Shown in pieces: positions 44,912-57,036 of a DNA stretch of 64,000 bases. The stretch spans positions 6,882,001 through 6,946,000 of the forward strand of contig CM082590.2 in assembly GCA_040954595.2 (NCBI GenBank). Reading direction: 5' to 3'. Made by a program: the position numbers and the translations under genes. The notes below the pieces were generated by a model, which worked only from the letters and a program-made list of their open reading frames with translations, was not told where the DNA came from and did not search any database. Numbering within the stretch: the stretch's first letter is position 1; each line of letters starts with the position of its first letter. The DNA comes from Balanoglossus misakiensis (Eukaryota; Hemichordata).

Positions 44912-47137
44912 ATGGCAGCCAAAGAGTCCAAGTTCTTGGCGGAAATCGACACTAATTTTCTCTCCTGTACTATCTGCTCGGAGCGATACAAGAATGCTAA
45001 ACAGCTACCGTGTCTGCACAGCTTCTGCGAGCCGTGTCTGGGGAAGCTGGCAGAGAAAAGTAGCGTCATAGCCTGTCCAATATGTCGGCGTTCATACCAA
45101 CTTCCTGATAGTGGCGTGGCAGGTATCGGTGGCAATGCATTCGTCAACGAATTGGTGGAACTGTTTAGAAAACGCGAAGAGGGAACCAACAGGTCCAGAA
45201 AATGCGAGAGCTGTGATCAGAATGAGATTACAAATCATTGCATCGAGTGTGATGTTAATATGTGCAGTAACTGCGCTGTTGCACATACTCGCTTGAAGGT
45301 GACAAAATCACACCGTCTGATGACCTTGGAAGAGTTCGAGTCTGCAAAGTCCACTGACCTCGCTTCAGTTCAGCCACCGATCTACTGTTCTGCTCACCCT
45401 AACAACGAAGTCAAATTCTACTGCGACACGTGTGAGGTAGCGATCTGTCTGGAATGCACGGCTATAGATCATCCAATCACCGAGCATAAATACAGATACT
45501 TGAAAGACGCAGCCACTGAATACTGCAAAGATCTGACAGAAGTCATCGACAAAGTGAAAGTGAAAGAAGACGAAGCCAGCCACAGCAAAGCCGTAGTCAT
45601 GGAGACGGCCGAATCTCTCGACAGCTGTTATCACACAGAGAACAAGAAAATGAAAGAACACATCCAGAAAACAATCGATGACGTCACTCGCATGATTCGT
45701 GAAAATGGTGACAAACTTCTTGGAGAGCTGAAAGATGAATACGATAGAAGGAAAGTCAACTTAAATGCACAACTGAAAGAACTGGAGTTTGCAGAGAGTG
45801 ACATGTCAAATGCAAGAGAGTATGCTGAGAAACTGATGCATTTTGGGAATGCAGCGCAGTTGATGTCAGCCAGGAAAGGGATTGCCAATCAAATGGAAGA
45901 ATTGCTGAGAATGGAGACGAAAATTGACCCGACTGAGACTGACTACATGGAGTTCAAACCATGTGATGATTTCTGTAGAACAAAAACTGTGGGTGTAATA
46001 TCCACATCCCTGGTCACAGCTGATAACTGCAGTCTGGTTGATGTTCCCGAATTTGCGAGAGTTGATGAAGATATCACCATCACCCTAGCAACAGAGGTCA
46101 AGCAGAGAAAAACATCGCACAAAGAAGTAAAAGTAGAGGCAGTCTTGAAGAAACCAGACGACAGCCAAGAAGACATGGAAACAACAAATAATGGTGATGG
46201 AACATGGAGTTTGAAAACCCGTGCCAAGATGACAGGAAATCATGAAGTCTCAGTGTCGGTATCCAAGAAACCAGTCAAAGGGTCACCAGTTACAATCAAT
46301 GTTATTCCACAGAAAGGTTTGATTTGTAAATTTGGTCAGGAAGGGTCGGGAGTGGGGCAGTTGAGTAATCCATGGGGAGTCAAGGCAACCAGGGATGGCA
46401 ATGTTAGGGTGTGTGATAGTGATAATAATAGATTACAGACATTCACTCAACATGGCCAACATAGATGTACAACCACGTTCAGTAATATTTCAACCAAAGT
46501 TCGTCAACGGTTTTCAGCTGCATCAGAGGATGGAAGTATCTTTACTACTGATTACAGTGGTAAGCAAGTAATCGTGCATGATGAGAATGGTAGAGTGTTG
46601 CGTTGTTTCGGCAAAGGTGTGATTAAATACCCATTCGGAATTGCGATACATCCTGTCAATGGGAGGGTCTATGTTGTCGATAATGGGGGTCACTGTGTAC
46701 ACATCTACAACAAAAATGGTGATCATTACAAGTCTTTTGGCACTAAAGGTCAAAGTCAAGGTCAGATGTCCTACCCTATAGGCATCAGTATTGATGCTGC
46801 AGGGAAAGTGTTTGTATCAGATCAATACAATCACCGTATTCAAGTGTTTGATGCTGAGGGTGGATATCTGTACAGCTTTGGAAGTGAAGGGTCAGGTGAT
46901 AATCAGATGAGTCGCCCCTGGGGGATATCACATGACAGTGATGGCAACGTGTATGTGTGTGATTACGGTAATCACAGAGTGATGAAGTATGAGTCAGATG
47001 GTCAATTCATTGGTCGCATTGACAGTGATGATGATAGGGTAGAATATCCAGCAGGTATCTGTGTGACCGATGACAAGCCATTTGGCAATGTTATCGTGTC
47101 TAGTCGGAACGGATATGTGAAGGTGTTTGCTCAGTGA
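44912..47137 (+). CDS. TRIM-NHL E3 ligase-like protein, gene 3 (741 aa)
   Basis: This is an intact intronless paralogue. An upstream in-frame ATG at 44,792 would add 40 residues, but it lies before the TATA box and is not in frame in the other copies. I therefore start at 44,912, the conserved MAAKESKF. RING, both B-boxes, coiled coil and filamin repeat are as in gene 1. B-box 1 has SNCAVAH, and B-box 2 is the EVA type with DHPITEH. Propeller loop set: SNPWG, SD, KVRQ, Y, KYPF, N, K in FGTxG, SYPI, QY, SRPW, YG, EYPA, R. It shares several loops with gene 1 and others with gene 2. Confidence 0.94.
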   Translation: MAAKESKFLAEIDTNFLSCTICSERYKNAKQLPCLHSFCEPCLGKLAEKSSVIACPICRRSYQLPDSGVAGIGGNAFVNELVELFRKREEGTNRSRKCESCDQNEITNHCIECDVNMCSNCAVAHTRLKVTKSHRLMTLEEFESAKSTDLASVQPPIYCSAHPNNEVKFYCDTCEVAICLECTAIDHPITEHKYRYLKDAATEYCKDLTEVIDKVKVKEDEASHSKAVVMETAESLDSCYHTENKKMKEHIQKTIDDVTRMIRENGDKLLGELKDEYDRRKVNLNAQLKELEFAESDMSNAREYAEKLMHFGNAAQLMSARKGIANQMEELLRMETKIDPTETDYMEFKPCDDFCRTKTVGVISTSLVTADNCSLVDVPEFARVDEDITITLATEVKQRKTSHKEVKVEAVLKKPDDSQEDMETTNNGDGTWSLKTRAKMTGNHEVSVSVSKKPVKGSPVTINVIPQKGLICKFGQEGSGVGQLSNPWGVKATRDGNVRVCDSDNNRLQTFTQHGQHRCTTTFSNISTKVRQRFSAASEDGSIFTTDYSGKQVIVHDENGRVLRCFGKGVIKYPFGIAIHPVNGRVYVVDNGGHCVHIYNKNGDHYKSFGTKGQSQGQMSYPIGISIDAAGKVFVSDQYNHRIQVFDAEGGYLYSFGSEGSGDNQMSRPWGISHDSDGNVYVCDYGNHRVMKYESDGQFIGRIDSDDDRVEYPAGICVTDDKPFGNVIVSSRNGYVKVFAQ

Positions 47138-47660
47138 AGTGAGAGTGAAGTGTGGAAGGAAATCAAAATGGCGAGACATGCCAACAGATAACGCCCTCCT
47201 CTGTTTGTTGTGAAGATATAAAACCATAGCAACACAAGAAAAACAAGTATCTACACTAAAATACACCAATATTGCCGATATATTGAATCAGTCCATTATA
47301 CTTAGAACCCATGGACCTCACAAATTCTAAACTTTATTTTTTATAGTTAAAGTATCATGACTTTTTTTTAAGTTTAAACAGAACTAGATCACCATGGAAA
47401 AGAATTCTTATTGTCACAAATGATAATATTAATTCCTGAATATAAATTTTTAAACTTAAAAGTCAATGTTAGTCTTCTGATAATGAAAGCGTACTTAGCC
47501 GTTAATTAATTTGAGAGGAATTAATGTTGGCAGATGATTTTTTTGAGGAAGAATGTTTCATTTCTGTGTGGGTTGTAAAGTTTTCGTATATATCTTTACA
47601 TTTCACGGAGAATTTGTATATTTTATGATGTTTGCTACATAAACAAGAACGTATATTTTT

Positions 47661-47930
47661 TCAATATTTGTACTTGTATCATTTTATAAATTTGAAACTG
47701 TATTATCCTACAAGTGATTTTATAATCAGTACATATATTTGCTTCCTATTCGAATGACAGTACTAAATATTTAATATGTTTGATTTGATTATGTTTGTAC
47801 AATATTTGTGCTTGCAACATTTTATGAGTTTGAAACTCTCTCATCCTACAAATGATTTTATAATCAGTTCATCTCTGCTACATTTTTGAATAACAATACG
47901 AAACCTGGAGTGTGTTTGATTTGATTTTTT
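47661..47930. repeat. 138-bp repeat cluster after TRIM gene 3 (~2 copies)
   Basis: This is the same unit at its lowest copy number, which accounts for the short gene 3 to gene 4 distance (4,629 bp). Confidence 0.88.
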
Positions 47931-48218
47931 TTTTTAATTTGATTATTAAAGATATTTGATTTGCAAATCCAAAATTTTTGTCAATGAGTCACTACTCACT
48001 GTGAAGAGAGGATTGTGTGGGGTTGAAGAACAATCTTGGAGCGATAAAACGGGCTGACTGAATTCTTCTATGAATGCTGTTCCCATTTTCAAACAAGTTT
48101 AAAATGTTAAATGAAAATTAGAACAGTATAGGGCGTACACAAGATGCCTGGGGCTGTACTCAAAAACGACGGTTATGAGACGCACTGTCAATTTTCGTGT
48201 TATTGGCAGGATTGAGCT

Positions 48219-48320
48219 TGTGTGTGTGTTCGTGTGTGCGTGCATTTGTGTGTGTGTATGTGTGCGTGTGTGTGCATGTGTGTGCGTGTGCATCTGTGTA
48301 TATGTGTGTGTGTGTGTGCG
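48219..48320. repeat. TG microsatellite, spacer 3
   Basis: This is an interrupted TG tract at the conserved spacer position. Confidence 0.9.
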
Positions 48321-48911
48321 TCCGTGCATGCCAAACTTGAACCCCATAATTAGGTGTAAGCCTACAGTGTTTGAGTGAAGGCCCTGTCATTATGTGCACG
48401 CTCTTTTTGCTTTCAATTTACATTTAATGCTGTATTCATTCAAAACAATTACACTTTATACCTGCGTTGCTATTCACTCCATGCAGGCCTATGTATTTGT
48501 AAACACAAAGTGAAACTAAGAATATTGGATCGTGAGCTCCCTGTGGTTTGAGAAATCTGACAAGCCTTACACAGAGAGAAGAGACAAATGTATAGAAACA
48601 CAGTTTTCTAAAGATTGACCGATATTTGCATCCAACGTCCAACTTGTTTTAGTGACGTTGGCATTCAGCATAGGGCTGAAGTGGCGAGCGACCTCTGGGT
48701 CGAGCGTCATAGACACGAAACATTGCCATGGAAACAATGAGCAAAACGGCACAAGCGACTGACGGTAATCTACGTCCACAAAGTATCACAAAAAATAATT
48801 CTTTGGAGAATTGATTAATGTTTGTGGTCTGTTCCTGAATGGGTTTTTGAATACTCAACGCGAGAGTTCAAACGAGGTCAGGGCTCTTTGCGCATTCAAT
48901 TCTGTTCACAC

Positions 48912-49105
48912 CACAGGCCCTCGTAATATACTTGTGATAGTAATCTTTATGTCTTTATTACTTTTCAATTAAATAAAAAACATGGCCATAGCCACTCAGT
49001 CATTAATACTTGTACAGTACTTGTACTTTGGTTCTATATTTAATAGGAAAGTCATCAAGACATTCTACATATATGACTATCACAACATTATTACCAGCGC
49101 CTGTG
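48912..49105. mobile_element. hAT-type MITE, spacer 3
   Basis: The same insertion, with gttcacac duplications at 48,904-48,911 and 49,106-49,113. Internal deletions make it 194 bp. Confidence 0.85.
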
Positions 49106-49450
49106 GTTCACACTAGACTATGTGCTGGGGACTATGTGTCAGATATATAATGGTTCTTTGATCAAAACCACCAAAAATAACTTTCTGGAACACATTTCAT
49201 TTCATTTTCCGGACGCATACTGTGTCAGATATACAATAGTTCCTTAAGAACAATGGAATGCTATCTAATCAATCTCCCAGACCCCCACCCACCACAGTTA
49301 TCAAGTGGTCCAGCCGTTAGTTCAAACGAGGTCATCGTTATCGCTCGTTCACTTCTGTTCACACTAGACTATGCACAGGGGACAGGGCTTATCATATACG
49401 CGTGTCAAACCTTTGACAGTTCAGTAAACATTGCACTACGGGGGAACAGG

Positions 49451-49456
49451 TATATA
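49451..49456 (+). promoter_or_regulatory. TATA box, TRIM gene 4
   Basis: TATATA lies 90 bp before the ATG. Confidence 0.6.
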
Positions 49457-49540
49457 CACCAGACTTTGTGGAATCGCGTCACATGATTTCTGTACTGGTA
49501 CACACAGGTACAGAAAGGCGTTCACCTCACATCAACAGCT

Positions 49541-51766
49541 ATGGCAGCCAAAGAGTCCAAGTTCTTGGCGGAAATCGACACTAATTTTCTCTCCTGTACT
49601 ATCTGCTCGGAGCGATACAAGAATGCTAAACAGCTACCGTGTCTGCACAGCTTCTGCGAGCCGTGTCTGGGGAAGCTGGCAGAGAAAAGTAGCGTCATAG
49701 CCTGTCCAATATGTCGGCGTTCATACCAACTTCCTGATAGTGGCGTGGCAGGTATCGGTGGCAACGCATTCGTCAACGAATTGGTGGAAGTGTTTAGAAA
49801 ACGCGAAGAGGGAACCAACAGGTCCAGAAAATGTGAGAGCTGTGATCAGAATGAGATTACAAATCATTGCATCGAGTGTGATGTTAATATGTGTAGTGTC
49901 TGCGCTGTTCCACATTCTCGCTTGAAGGTGACAAAATCACACCGTCTGATGACCTTGGAAGAGTTCGAGTCTGCAAAGTCCGCTGACCTCGCTTCAGTTC
50001 AGCCACCGATCTACTGTTCTGCTCACCCTAACAACGAAGTCAAATTCTACTGCGACACGTGTGAGGTAGCGATCTGTCTGGAATGCACGGCTATAGATCA
50101 TCCCAGACCCGAGCATAAATACAGATACTTGAAAGACGCAGCCACTGAATACTGCAAAGATCTGACAGAAGTAATCGACAAAGTGAAAGTGAAAGAAGAT
50201 GAAGCAAGCCACAGCAAAGCCGTAGTCATGGAGACGGCCGAATCTCTCGACAGCTGTTATCAGACAGAGAACAAGAAAATGAAGGAACACATCCAGAAAA
50301 CAATCGATGACGTCACTCGCATGATTCGTGAAAATGGTGACAAACTTCTTGGAGAGCTGAAAGATGAATACGATAGAAGGAAAGTCAACTTAAATGCACA
50401 ACTGAAAGAACTGGAGTTTGAAGAGAGTGACATGTCAAATGCAAGAGAGTATGCTGAGAAACTGATGCATTTTGGGAATGCAGCGCAGTTGATGTCAGCC
50501 AGGAAAGGGATTGCCACTCAAATGAAAGAATTGCTGAGAATGGAGACGAAAATTGACCCGACTGAGACTGACTACATGGAGTTCAAACCATGTGATGATT
50601 TCTGTAAAACAAAAACTGTGGGTGTAATATCCACATGCCCAGTCACAGCTGATAACTGCAGTCTGGTTGATGTTCCCGAATTTGCGAGAGTTGATGAAGA
50701 TATCACCGTCACCCTAGCAACAGAGGTCAAGCAGAGAAAAGAAACACACAAAGAAGTAGAAGTAGAGGCAGTCTTGAAGAAACCAGACGACAGCCAAGAA
50801 GATATGGAAACAACAAATAATGGTGATGGAACATGGAGTTTGAAAACACGTGCCAAGATGACAGGAAATCATGAAGTCTCAGTGTCGGTATCCAAGAAAC
50901 CAGTCAAAGGGTCACCAGTTACAATCAATGTTATTCCACAGAAAGGTTTGATTTGTAAATTTGGTCAGAAAGGGTCAGGAGTGGGGCGGTTCAATGATCC
51001 ATGGGGAGTCATGGCAACCAGGGATGGCAATGTTAGGGTGTGTGATTGTAATAATAATAGATTACAGACATTCACCCAACATGGCCAACATAGATGTACA
51101 ACCACGTTCAGTAATATTTCAACCAAAGTTAGTCCACGGTTTTCAGCTGCATCAGAGGATGGAAGTATCTTTACTACCGATGGCAGTGGTAGGCAAGTAA
51201 TCGTGCATGATGAGAATGGTAGAGTGATGCGTTGTTTTGGCAAAGGTGTGATTCAATCCCCGTGCGGAATTGCGATACATCCTGTCAATGGGAGGGTCTA
51301 TGTTGTCGATAATGGGGGTCACTGTGTACACATCTTCAACAAAAATGGTGATCATTACAAGTCTTTTGGCACTCAAGGTCAAAGTCAAGGTCAGATGTCC
51401 TGCCCTATAGGCATCAGTATTGATGCTGCAGGGAAAGTGTTTGTATCAGATAATTGCAATCACCGTATTCAAGTGTTTGATGCTGAGGGTGGATATCTGT
51501 ACAGCTTTGGAAGTCAAGGGTCAGGTGATAATCAGATGAGTCGCCCCTATGGGATATCACATGACAGTGATGGCAACGTGTATGTGTGTGATTACAGTAA
51601 TCACAGAGTGATGAAGTATGAGTCAGATGGTCAATTCATTGGTCGCATTGACAGTGATGATGATAGGGTAGAATCTCCACTAGGAATCTGTGTGACCGAT
51701 GACAAGCCATTTGGCAATGTTATCGTGTCTAGTTGGAACGGATATGTGAAGGTGTTTGCTCAGTGA
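49541..51766 (+). CDS. TRIM-NHL E3 ligase-like protein, gene 4 (741 aa)
   Basis: This is an intact intronless paralogue. B-box 1 reads SVCAVPHS (shared with gene 6). B-box 2 is the EVA type but with DHPRPEH in place of DHPITEH (shared with gene 5). The coiled coil has Glu for Ala near residue 294. Propeller loop set: NDPWG with RF before it, CN in blade 1 (CDCNNN), KVSP, G, QSPC, N, Q, SCPI, NC, SRPY, YS, ESPL, W. One tyrosine to phenylalanine change (HIFNKNG) is unique to this copy. Confidence 0.94.
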   Translation: MAAKESKFLAEIDTNFLSCTICSERYKNAKQLPCLHSFCEPCLGKLAEKSSVIACPICRRSYQLPDSGVAGIGGNAFVNELVEVFRKREEGTNRSRKCESCDQNEITNHCIECDVNMCSVCAVPHSRLKVTKSHRLMTLEEFESAKSADLASVQPPIYCSAHPNNEVKFYCDTCEVAICLECTAIDHPRPEHKYRYLKDAATEYCKDLTEVIDKVKVKEDEASHSKAVVMETAESLDSCYQTENKKMKEHIQKTIDDVTRMIRENGDKLLGELKDEYDRRKVNLNAQLKELEFEESDMSNAREYAEKLMHFGNAAQLMSARKGIATQMKELLRMETKIDPTETDYMEFKPCDDFCKTKTVGVISTCPVTADNCSLVDVPEFARVDEDITVTLATEVKQRKETHKEVEVEAVLKKPDDSQEDMETTNNGDGTWSLKTRAKMTGNHEVSVSVSKKPVKGSPVTINVIPQKGLICKFGQKGSGVGRFNDPWGVMATRDGNVRVCDCNNNRLQTFTQHGQHRCTTTFSNISTKVSPRFSAASEDGSIFTTDGSGRQVIVHDENGRVMRCFGKGVIQSPCGIAIHPVNGRVYVVDNGGHCVHIFNKNGDHYKSFGTQGQSQGQMSCPIGISIDAAGKVFVSDNCNHRIQVFDAEGGYLYSFGSQGSGDNQMSRPYGISHDSDGNVYVCDYSNHRVMKYESDGQFIGRIDSDDDRVESPLGICVTDDKPFGNVIVSSWNGYVKVFAQ

Positions 51767-52292
51767 AGTGAGAGTGAAGTGTGGAAGGAAATCAAAATAG
51801 TGAGACATGCCAACAGAGAACGCCCTCCTGTGTTTGTTGTGAAGACATAAAACCATAGCAACACAAGAAAAACAAGTATCTACGCTAAAATACACCAATA
51901 TTGCCGACAAAATTGAATCAGTCCATTATACTTAGAAACCCATGGACCTCACAAATTCTAAACTTTGTTTTTTTATAGTTAAAGTGTCATGATTTTTTTT
52001 CAAGTTTAAACAGAACTAGATCACCATGGAAAAGAAATCTTATTGTAACAAATGATAATATTAATTGCTGAATATTGACTTTGAATAATAATTTTTGAAC
52101 AAAAAAGTCAATGTCTGTCTTCTGATAATGAAAGCGTACTTAGCCGCTAATTAATTTGAGAGGAATCAATGTTGGCAGCTGATTTTTTGAGGAAGAATGT
52201 TTCATTTCTGTGTGGGTTGACTATATCTCTTGATTATTCTAAGAATTTGTATATTTTATGATGTTTGCTATATAAACAAGAACGTCTATTTG

Positions 52293-53245
52293 TTCAAAAT
52301 TTGTACTTGTAACATTTTATAAATTTGAAACTGTATTATCCTACAATTGATATTATAATCAGTACATACATTTACTACCTATTCGAATAACAGTACTAAA
52401 CATGTAATGTGTTTGATTTGATTATGTTTGTACAATATTTGTGCTTGCAACATTTTATCAGTTTGAAACTCTCTCATCCTACAAGTATTTTATAATCAGT
52501 ACATATATTTGCTTCCTATTCCAATGACAGTACTAAACATTTAATTTGTTTGATTTGATTATGTTTGTACAATATTTGTGCTTACAACATTTTATGAGTT
52601 TGAAACTCTCTCATCCTACAAGTGATTTTATAATCAGTACATATATTTGCTTCCTATTCCAATGACAGTACTAAACATTTAATTTGTTTGATTTGATTAT
52701 GTTTGTACAATATTTGTGCTTACAACATTTTATGAGTTTGAAACTCTCTCATCCTACAAGTGATTTTATAATCAGTACATATATTTGCTTCCTATTCCAA
52801 TGACTACTAAACATTTAATTTGTTTGATTTGATTATGTTTGTACAATATTTATGCTTACAACATTTTATGAGTTTGAAACTCTCTCATCCTACAAGTGAT
52901 TTTATAATCAGTACATATATTTGCTACCTATGCGAATAACAGTGCTAAACATGTAATATGTTTGATTTGATTATGTTTGTACAATATTTGTGTTTGCATT
53001 ATTTTATGAGTTTGAAACTGTATTATCCTACAAGTGATTTTATAATCAGTACATATATTTGCTACCTATTCGAATAACAGTACTAAACATGTAATTTGTT
53101 TGATTTGGTTATATTTGTACAATATTTGTGTTTGCAACATTTTATCAGTTTGAAACTCTCTCATCCTACAAGAGATTTTATAATCAGTTCATCTCTGCTA
53201 CATTTTTGAATAACAATACGAACCCTGGAGTGTGTTTGATTGGAT
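52293..53245. repeat. 138-bp repeat cluster after TRIM gene 4 (~7 copies)
   Basis: Several copies share a local variant (cttcctattccaatgac, catttaatttg). The cluster was therefore re-expanded here independently of the one after gene 1. Confidence 0.92.
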
Positions 53246-53536
53246 TTTTTTTTAATTTGATTATTAAAGATATATGATTTGCAAATCCAGAATATTTGTC
53301 AATGAGTCACTACTCACTGTGAAGAGAGGATTGTGTGGGGTTGAAGAACAATCTTGGAGCGATAAAACGGGCTGACTGAATTCTTATATGAATGCTGTTC
53401 CCATTTTCAAACTAGTTTAAAATGTTAAATGAAAATTAGAACAGTATTGGGCGTACACAAGATGCCCGGGTCTGTACTCAAAAACGACGGTTATGAGACG
53501 CACTGTCAATTTTCGTGTCATTGGCAGGATTGAGCT

Positions 53537-53568
53537 TGTGTGTGTGCATTTGTGTGTGCGTGCATTTG

Positions 53569-53600
<32 letters not shown>

Positions 53601-53601
53601 C
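53537..53601. repeat. TG microsatellite, spacer 4
   Basis: This is a short TG tract at the conserved position. Confidence 0.9.
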
Positions 53602-54185
53602 ATGCCAAACTTGAACCCCATAATTAGGTGTAAGCCTACAGTGTTTGAGTGAAGGCCCTGTCATTATGTGCACGCTCTTTTTGCTTTCAATTTACATTTA
53701 ATGCTGCATTCATTCAAAACAATTAAACTTAATAACTGCGTTGCTATTCACTCCATGCAGGCCTATGTATTTGTAAACAAAAAGTGAAACTAAGAATATT
53801 GGATCGTGAGCTCCCTGTGGTTTGAGAAATCTGGCAAGCCTTACACAGAGAGAAGAGACAAATGTATCGAAGAACAGTTTTCTAAAGATTGACCGATATT
53901 TGCATCCAACGTCCAACCTGTTTTAGTGACGTAGGCATTCAGCATAGGGCTGAAGTGGCGAGCGACCTCTGGGTCGAGCGTCATAGACACGAGACATTGC
54001 CATGGAAACAGTGAGCAAAACGGCACAAGCAGTTGACGATAGTCTATGTCCACCAAGTATCACAGAAAATAATTCTTTGGAGAATTAATTCATGTGTGTG
54101 GTCTGTTCCTGAATGGGTTTTTGAATACTCAACGTGAGAGTTCAAACGAGGTCATGGCTCTTTGCGCGTTCAATTCTGTTCACAC

Positions 54186-54385
54186 CACAGGCGCTCGTAA
54201 TATTATTGTGATAGTAATCTTTATGTCTTTATGACTTTTCAATTCAATAAAAAACATGGCCATTAAGCCACTCAGTCGTTTATACTTGTACAGTACTATC
54301 ATGTACTATGATTCTGTATTTAATAGGCAAGTCATAAAGACATTCTACATATATGACAATCACAACATTATTACCAGCGCCTGTG
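54186..54385. mobile_element. hAT-type MITE, spacer 4
   Basis: The same insertion, 200 bp, with gttcacac on both sides. Confidence 0.86.
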
Positions 54386-54729
54386 GTTCACACTAGACTA
54401 TGGGCTGGGGACTATGTGTCAGATATATAATGGTTCTTTAATCAAAACCACCAAAAATAACTTTCTGGAACACATATGTTTCATTTTCTGGACGCATACT
54501 GTGTCAGATATACAATAGTTCCATAAGAACAATGTAATGCTATCTAATCAATCTCCCAGACCCCCACCCACCACAGTTATCAAGTGGTCCAGCTCTTAGT
54601 TCAAACGAGGTCATCGTTATCGCTCATTCACTTCTGTTCACACTAGACTATGCACAGGGGACAGGGCTTATCATATACGCGTGTCAAACCTTTGACAGTT
54701 CAGTAAACATTGCACTACGGGGGAACAGG

Positions 54730-54735
54730 TATATA
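54730..54735 (+). promoter_or_regulatory. TATA box, TRIM gene 5
   Basis: TATATA lies 90 bp before the ATG. Confidence 0.6.
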
Positions 54736-54819
54736 CACCAGACTTTGTGGAATCGCGTCACATGATTTCTGTACTGGTAGACACAGGTACAGAAAGGCGT
54801 TCACCTCACATCAACAGCT

Positions 54820-57036
54820 ATGGCAGCCAAAGAGTCCAAGTTCTTGGCGGAAATCGACACTAATTTTCTCTCCTGTACTATCTGCTCGGAGCGATACAAG
54901 AATGCTAAACAGCTACCGTGTCTGCACAGCTTCTGCGAGCCGTGTCTGGGGAAGCTGGCAGAGAAAAGTAGCGTCATAGCCTGTCCAATATGTCGGCGTT
55001 CATACCAACTTCCTGATAGTGGCGTGGCAGGTATCGGTGGCAATGCATTTGTCAACAAATTGGTGGAAGTGTTTAGAAAACGCGAAGAGGGAACCAACAG
55101 GTCCAGAAAATGTGAGAGCTGTGATCAGAATGAGATTACAAATCATTGCATCGAGTGTGACTATAATATGTGCAGTAACTGCGCTGTTGCACATACTCGC
55201 TTGAAGGTGACAAAATCACACCGTCTGATGACCTTGGAAGAGTTCGAGTCTGCAAAGTCCGTTGACCTCGCTTCAGTTCAGCCACCGATCTACTGTTCTG
55301 CTCACCCTAACAACGAAGTCAAATTCTACTGCGACACGTGTGAGGTAGCGATCTGTCTGGAATGCACGGCTATAGATCATCCCAGACCCGAGCATAAATA
55401 CAGATACTTGAAAGACGCAGCCACTGAATACTGCAAAGATCTGACAGAAGTAATCGACAAAGTGAAAGTGAAAGAAGACGAAGCCAGCCACAGCAAAGCC
55501 GTTGTCACGGAGACGGCCGAATCTCTCGACAGCTGTTATCAGACAGAGAACAAGAAAATGAAAGAACACATCCAGAAAACAATCGATGACGTCACTCGCA
55601 TGATTCGCGAAAATGGCGACAAACTTCTTGGAGAGCTGAAAGATGAATACGATAGAAGGAAAGTCAACTTAAATGCACAACTGAAAGAACTAGAGTTTGC
55701 AGAGAGTGACATGTCAAATGCAAGAGAGTATGCTGAGAAACTGATGCATTTTGGGAATGCAGCGCAGTTGATGTCAGCCAGGAAAGGGATTGCCACTCAA
55801 ATGGAAGAATTGCTGAGAATGGAGACGAAAATTGACCCGACTGAGACTGACTACATGGAGTTCAAACCATGTGATGATTTCTGTGGAACAAAAACTGTGG
55901 GTGTAATATCCACATGCCCGGTCACAGCTGATAACTGCAGTCTGGTTGATGTTCCCGAATTCGCAAGAGTTGATGAAGATATCACCATCACCCTAGCAAC
56001 AGAGGTCAAGCAGAGAAAAGAAATGCACGAAGAGGTAGAAGTAGAGGCAGTCTTGAAGAAACCAGACAACAGCCAAGAAGACATGGAAACAACAAATAAT
56101 TGTGATGGAACATGGAGTTTGAAAACCCGTGCCAAGATGACAGGAAATCACGAAGTCTCAGTGTCGGTATCCAAGAAACCAGTCAAAGGGTCACCAGTTA
56201 CAATCAATGTTATTCCACAGAAAGGTTTGATTTGTAAATTTGGTCAGAAAGGTTCGGGAGTGGGGCAGTTGAGTAATCCAGGGGGAGTCATGGTAACCAG
56301 GGATGGCAATGTTAGGGTGTGTGATAATAGATTACAGACATTCACCCAACATGGCCAACATAGATGTACAACCACGTTCAGTAATATTTCAACCACAGTT
56401 CAACCATTGTTTTCAGCTGCATCAGAGGATGGAAGTATCTTTACTACTGATTACAGTGGTGGGCAAGTAATTGTGCATGATGAGAATGGTAGAGTGATGC
56501 GTTGTTTCGGCAAAGGTGTGATTCAATCCCCGCGCGGAATTGCGATACATCCTGTCAATGGGAGGGTCTATGTTGTCGATAATGGGGGTCACTGTGTACA
56601 CATCTACAATAGAAATGGTGATCATTACAAGTCTTTTGGCACTCAAGGTCAAAGTCAAGGTCGGATGTCCTACCCTGTAGGCATCAGTATTGATGCTGCA
56701 GGGAAAGTGTTTGTATCAGATCAATGCAATCACCGTATTCAAGTGTTTGATGCTGAGGGTGGATATCTGTCCAGCTTTGGAAGAGAAGGGTCAGGTGATA
56801 ATCAGATGAGTTACCCCCAGGGGATATCACATGACAGTGATGGCAACGTGTATGTGTGTGATCGCAATAATCACAGAGTGATGAAGTATGAGTCAGATGG
56901 TCAATTCATCAGTCGCATTGACAGTGGTGATGATAGGGTAGAATCTCCACAAGGTATCTGTGTGACCGATGACAAGCCATTTGGCAATGTTATCGTGTCT
57001 AGTTGGAACGGATATGTGAAGGTGTTTGCTCAGTGA
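54820..57036 (+). CDS. TRIM-NHL E3 ligase-like protein, gene 5 (738 aa)
   Basis: This is an intact intronless paralogue, three residues shorter because 9 bp are missing in blade 1 (CDNRLQTF instead of CDSDNNRLQTF). That deletes the variable pair and shortens the loop. The blade 1 PWG is PGG. B-box 1 begins CDYNMCSNCAVAH, and B-box 2 has DHPRPEH as in gene 4. Other loops: TVQPL, Y with GGQ, QSPR, N, Q with RMSY, QC, R in FGREG, SYPQ, RN, ESPQ, W. Gly replaces Asp in DSGDD near the end. Confidence 0.93.
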   Translation: MAAKESKFLAEIDTNFLSCTICSERYKNAKQLPCLHSFCEPCLGKLAEKSSVIACPICRRSYQLPDSGVAGIGGNAFVNKLVEVFRKREEGTNRSRKCESCDQNEITNHCIECDYNMCSNCAVAHTRLKVTKSHRLMTLEEFESAKSVDLASVQPPIYCSAHPNNEVKFYCDTCEVAICLECTAIDHPRPEHKYRYLKDAATEYCKDLTEVIDKVKVKEDEASHSKAVVTETAESLDSCYQTENKKMKEHIQKTIDDVTRMIRENGDKLLGELKDEYDRRKVNLNAQLKELEFAESDMSNAREYAEKLMHFGNAAQLMSARKGIATQMEELLRMETKIDPTETDYMEFKPCDDFCGTKTVGVISTCPVTADNCSLVDVPEFARVDEDITITLATEVKQRKEMHEEVEVEAVLKKPDNSQEDMETTNNCDGTWSLKTRAKMTGNHEVSVSVSKKPVKGSPVTINVIPQKGLICKFGQKGSGVGQLSNPGGVMVTRDGNVRVCDNRLQTFTQHGQHRCTTTFSNISTTVQPLFSAASEDGSIFTTDYSGGQVIVHDENGRVMRCFGKGVIQSPRGIAIHPVNGRVYVVDNGGHCVHIYNRNGDHYKSFGTQGQSQGRMSYPVGISIDAAGKVFVSDQCNHRIQVFDAEGGYLSSFGREGSGDNQMSYPQGISHDSDGNVYVCDRNNHRVMKYESDGQFISRIDSGDDRVESPQGICVTDDKPFGNVIVSSWNGYVKVFAQ

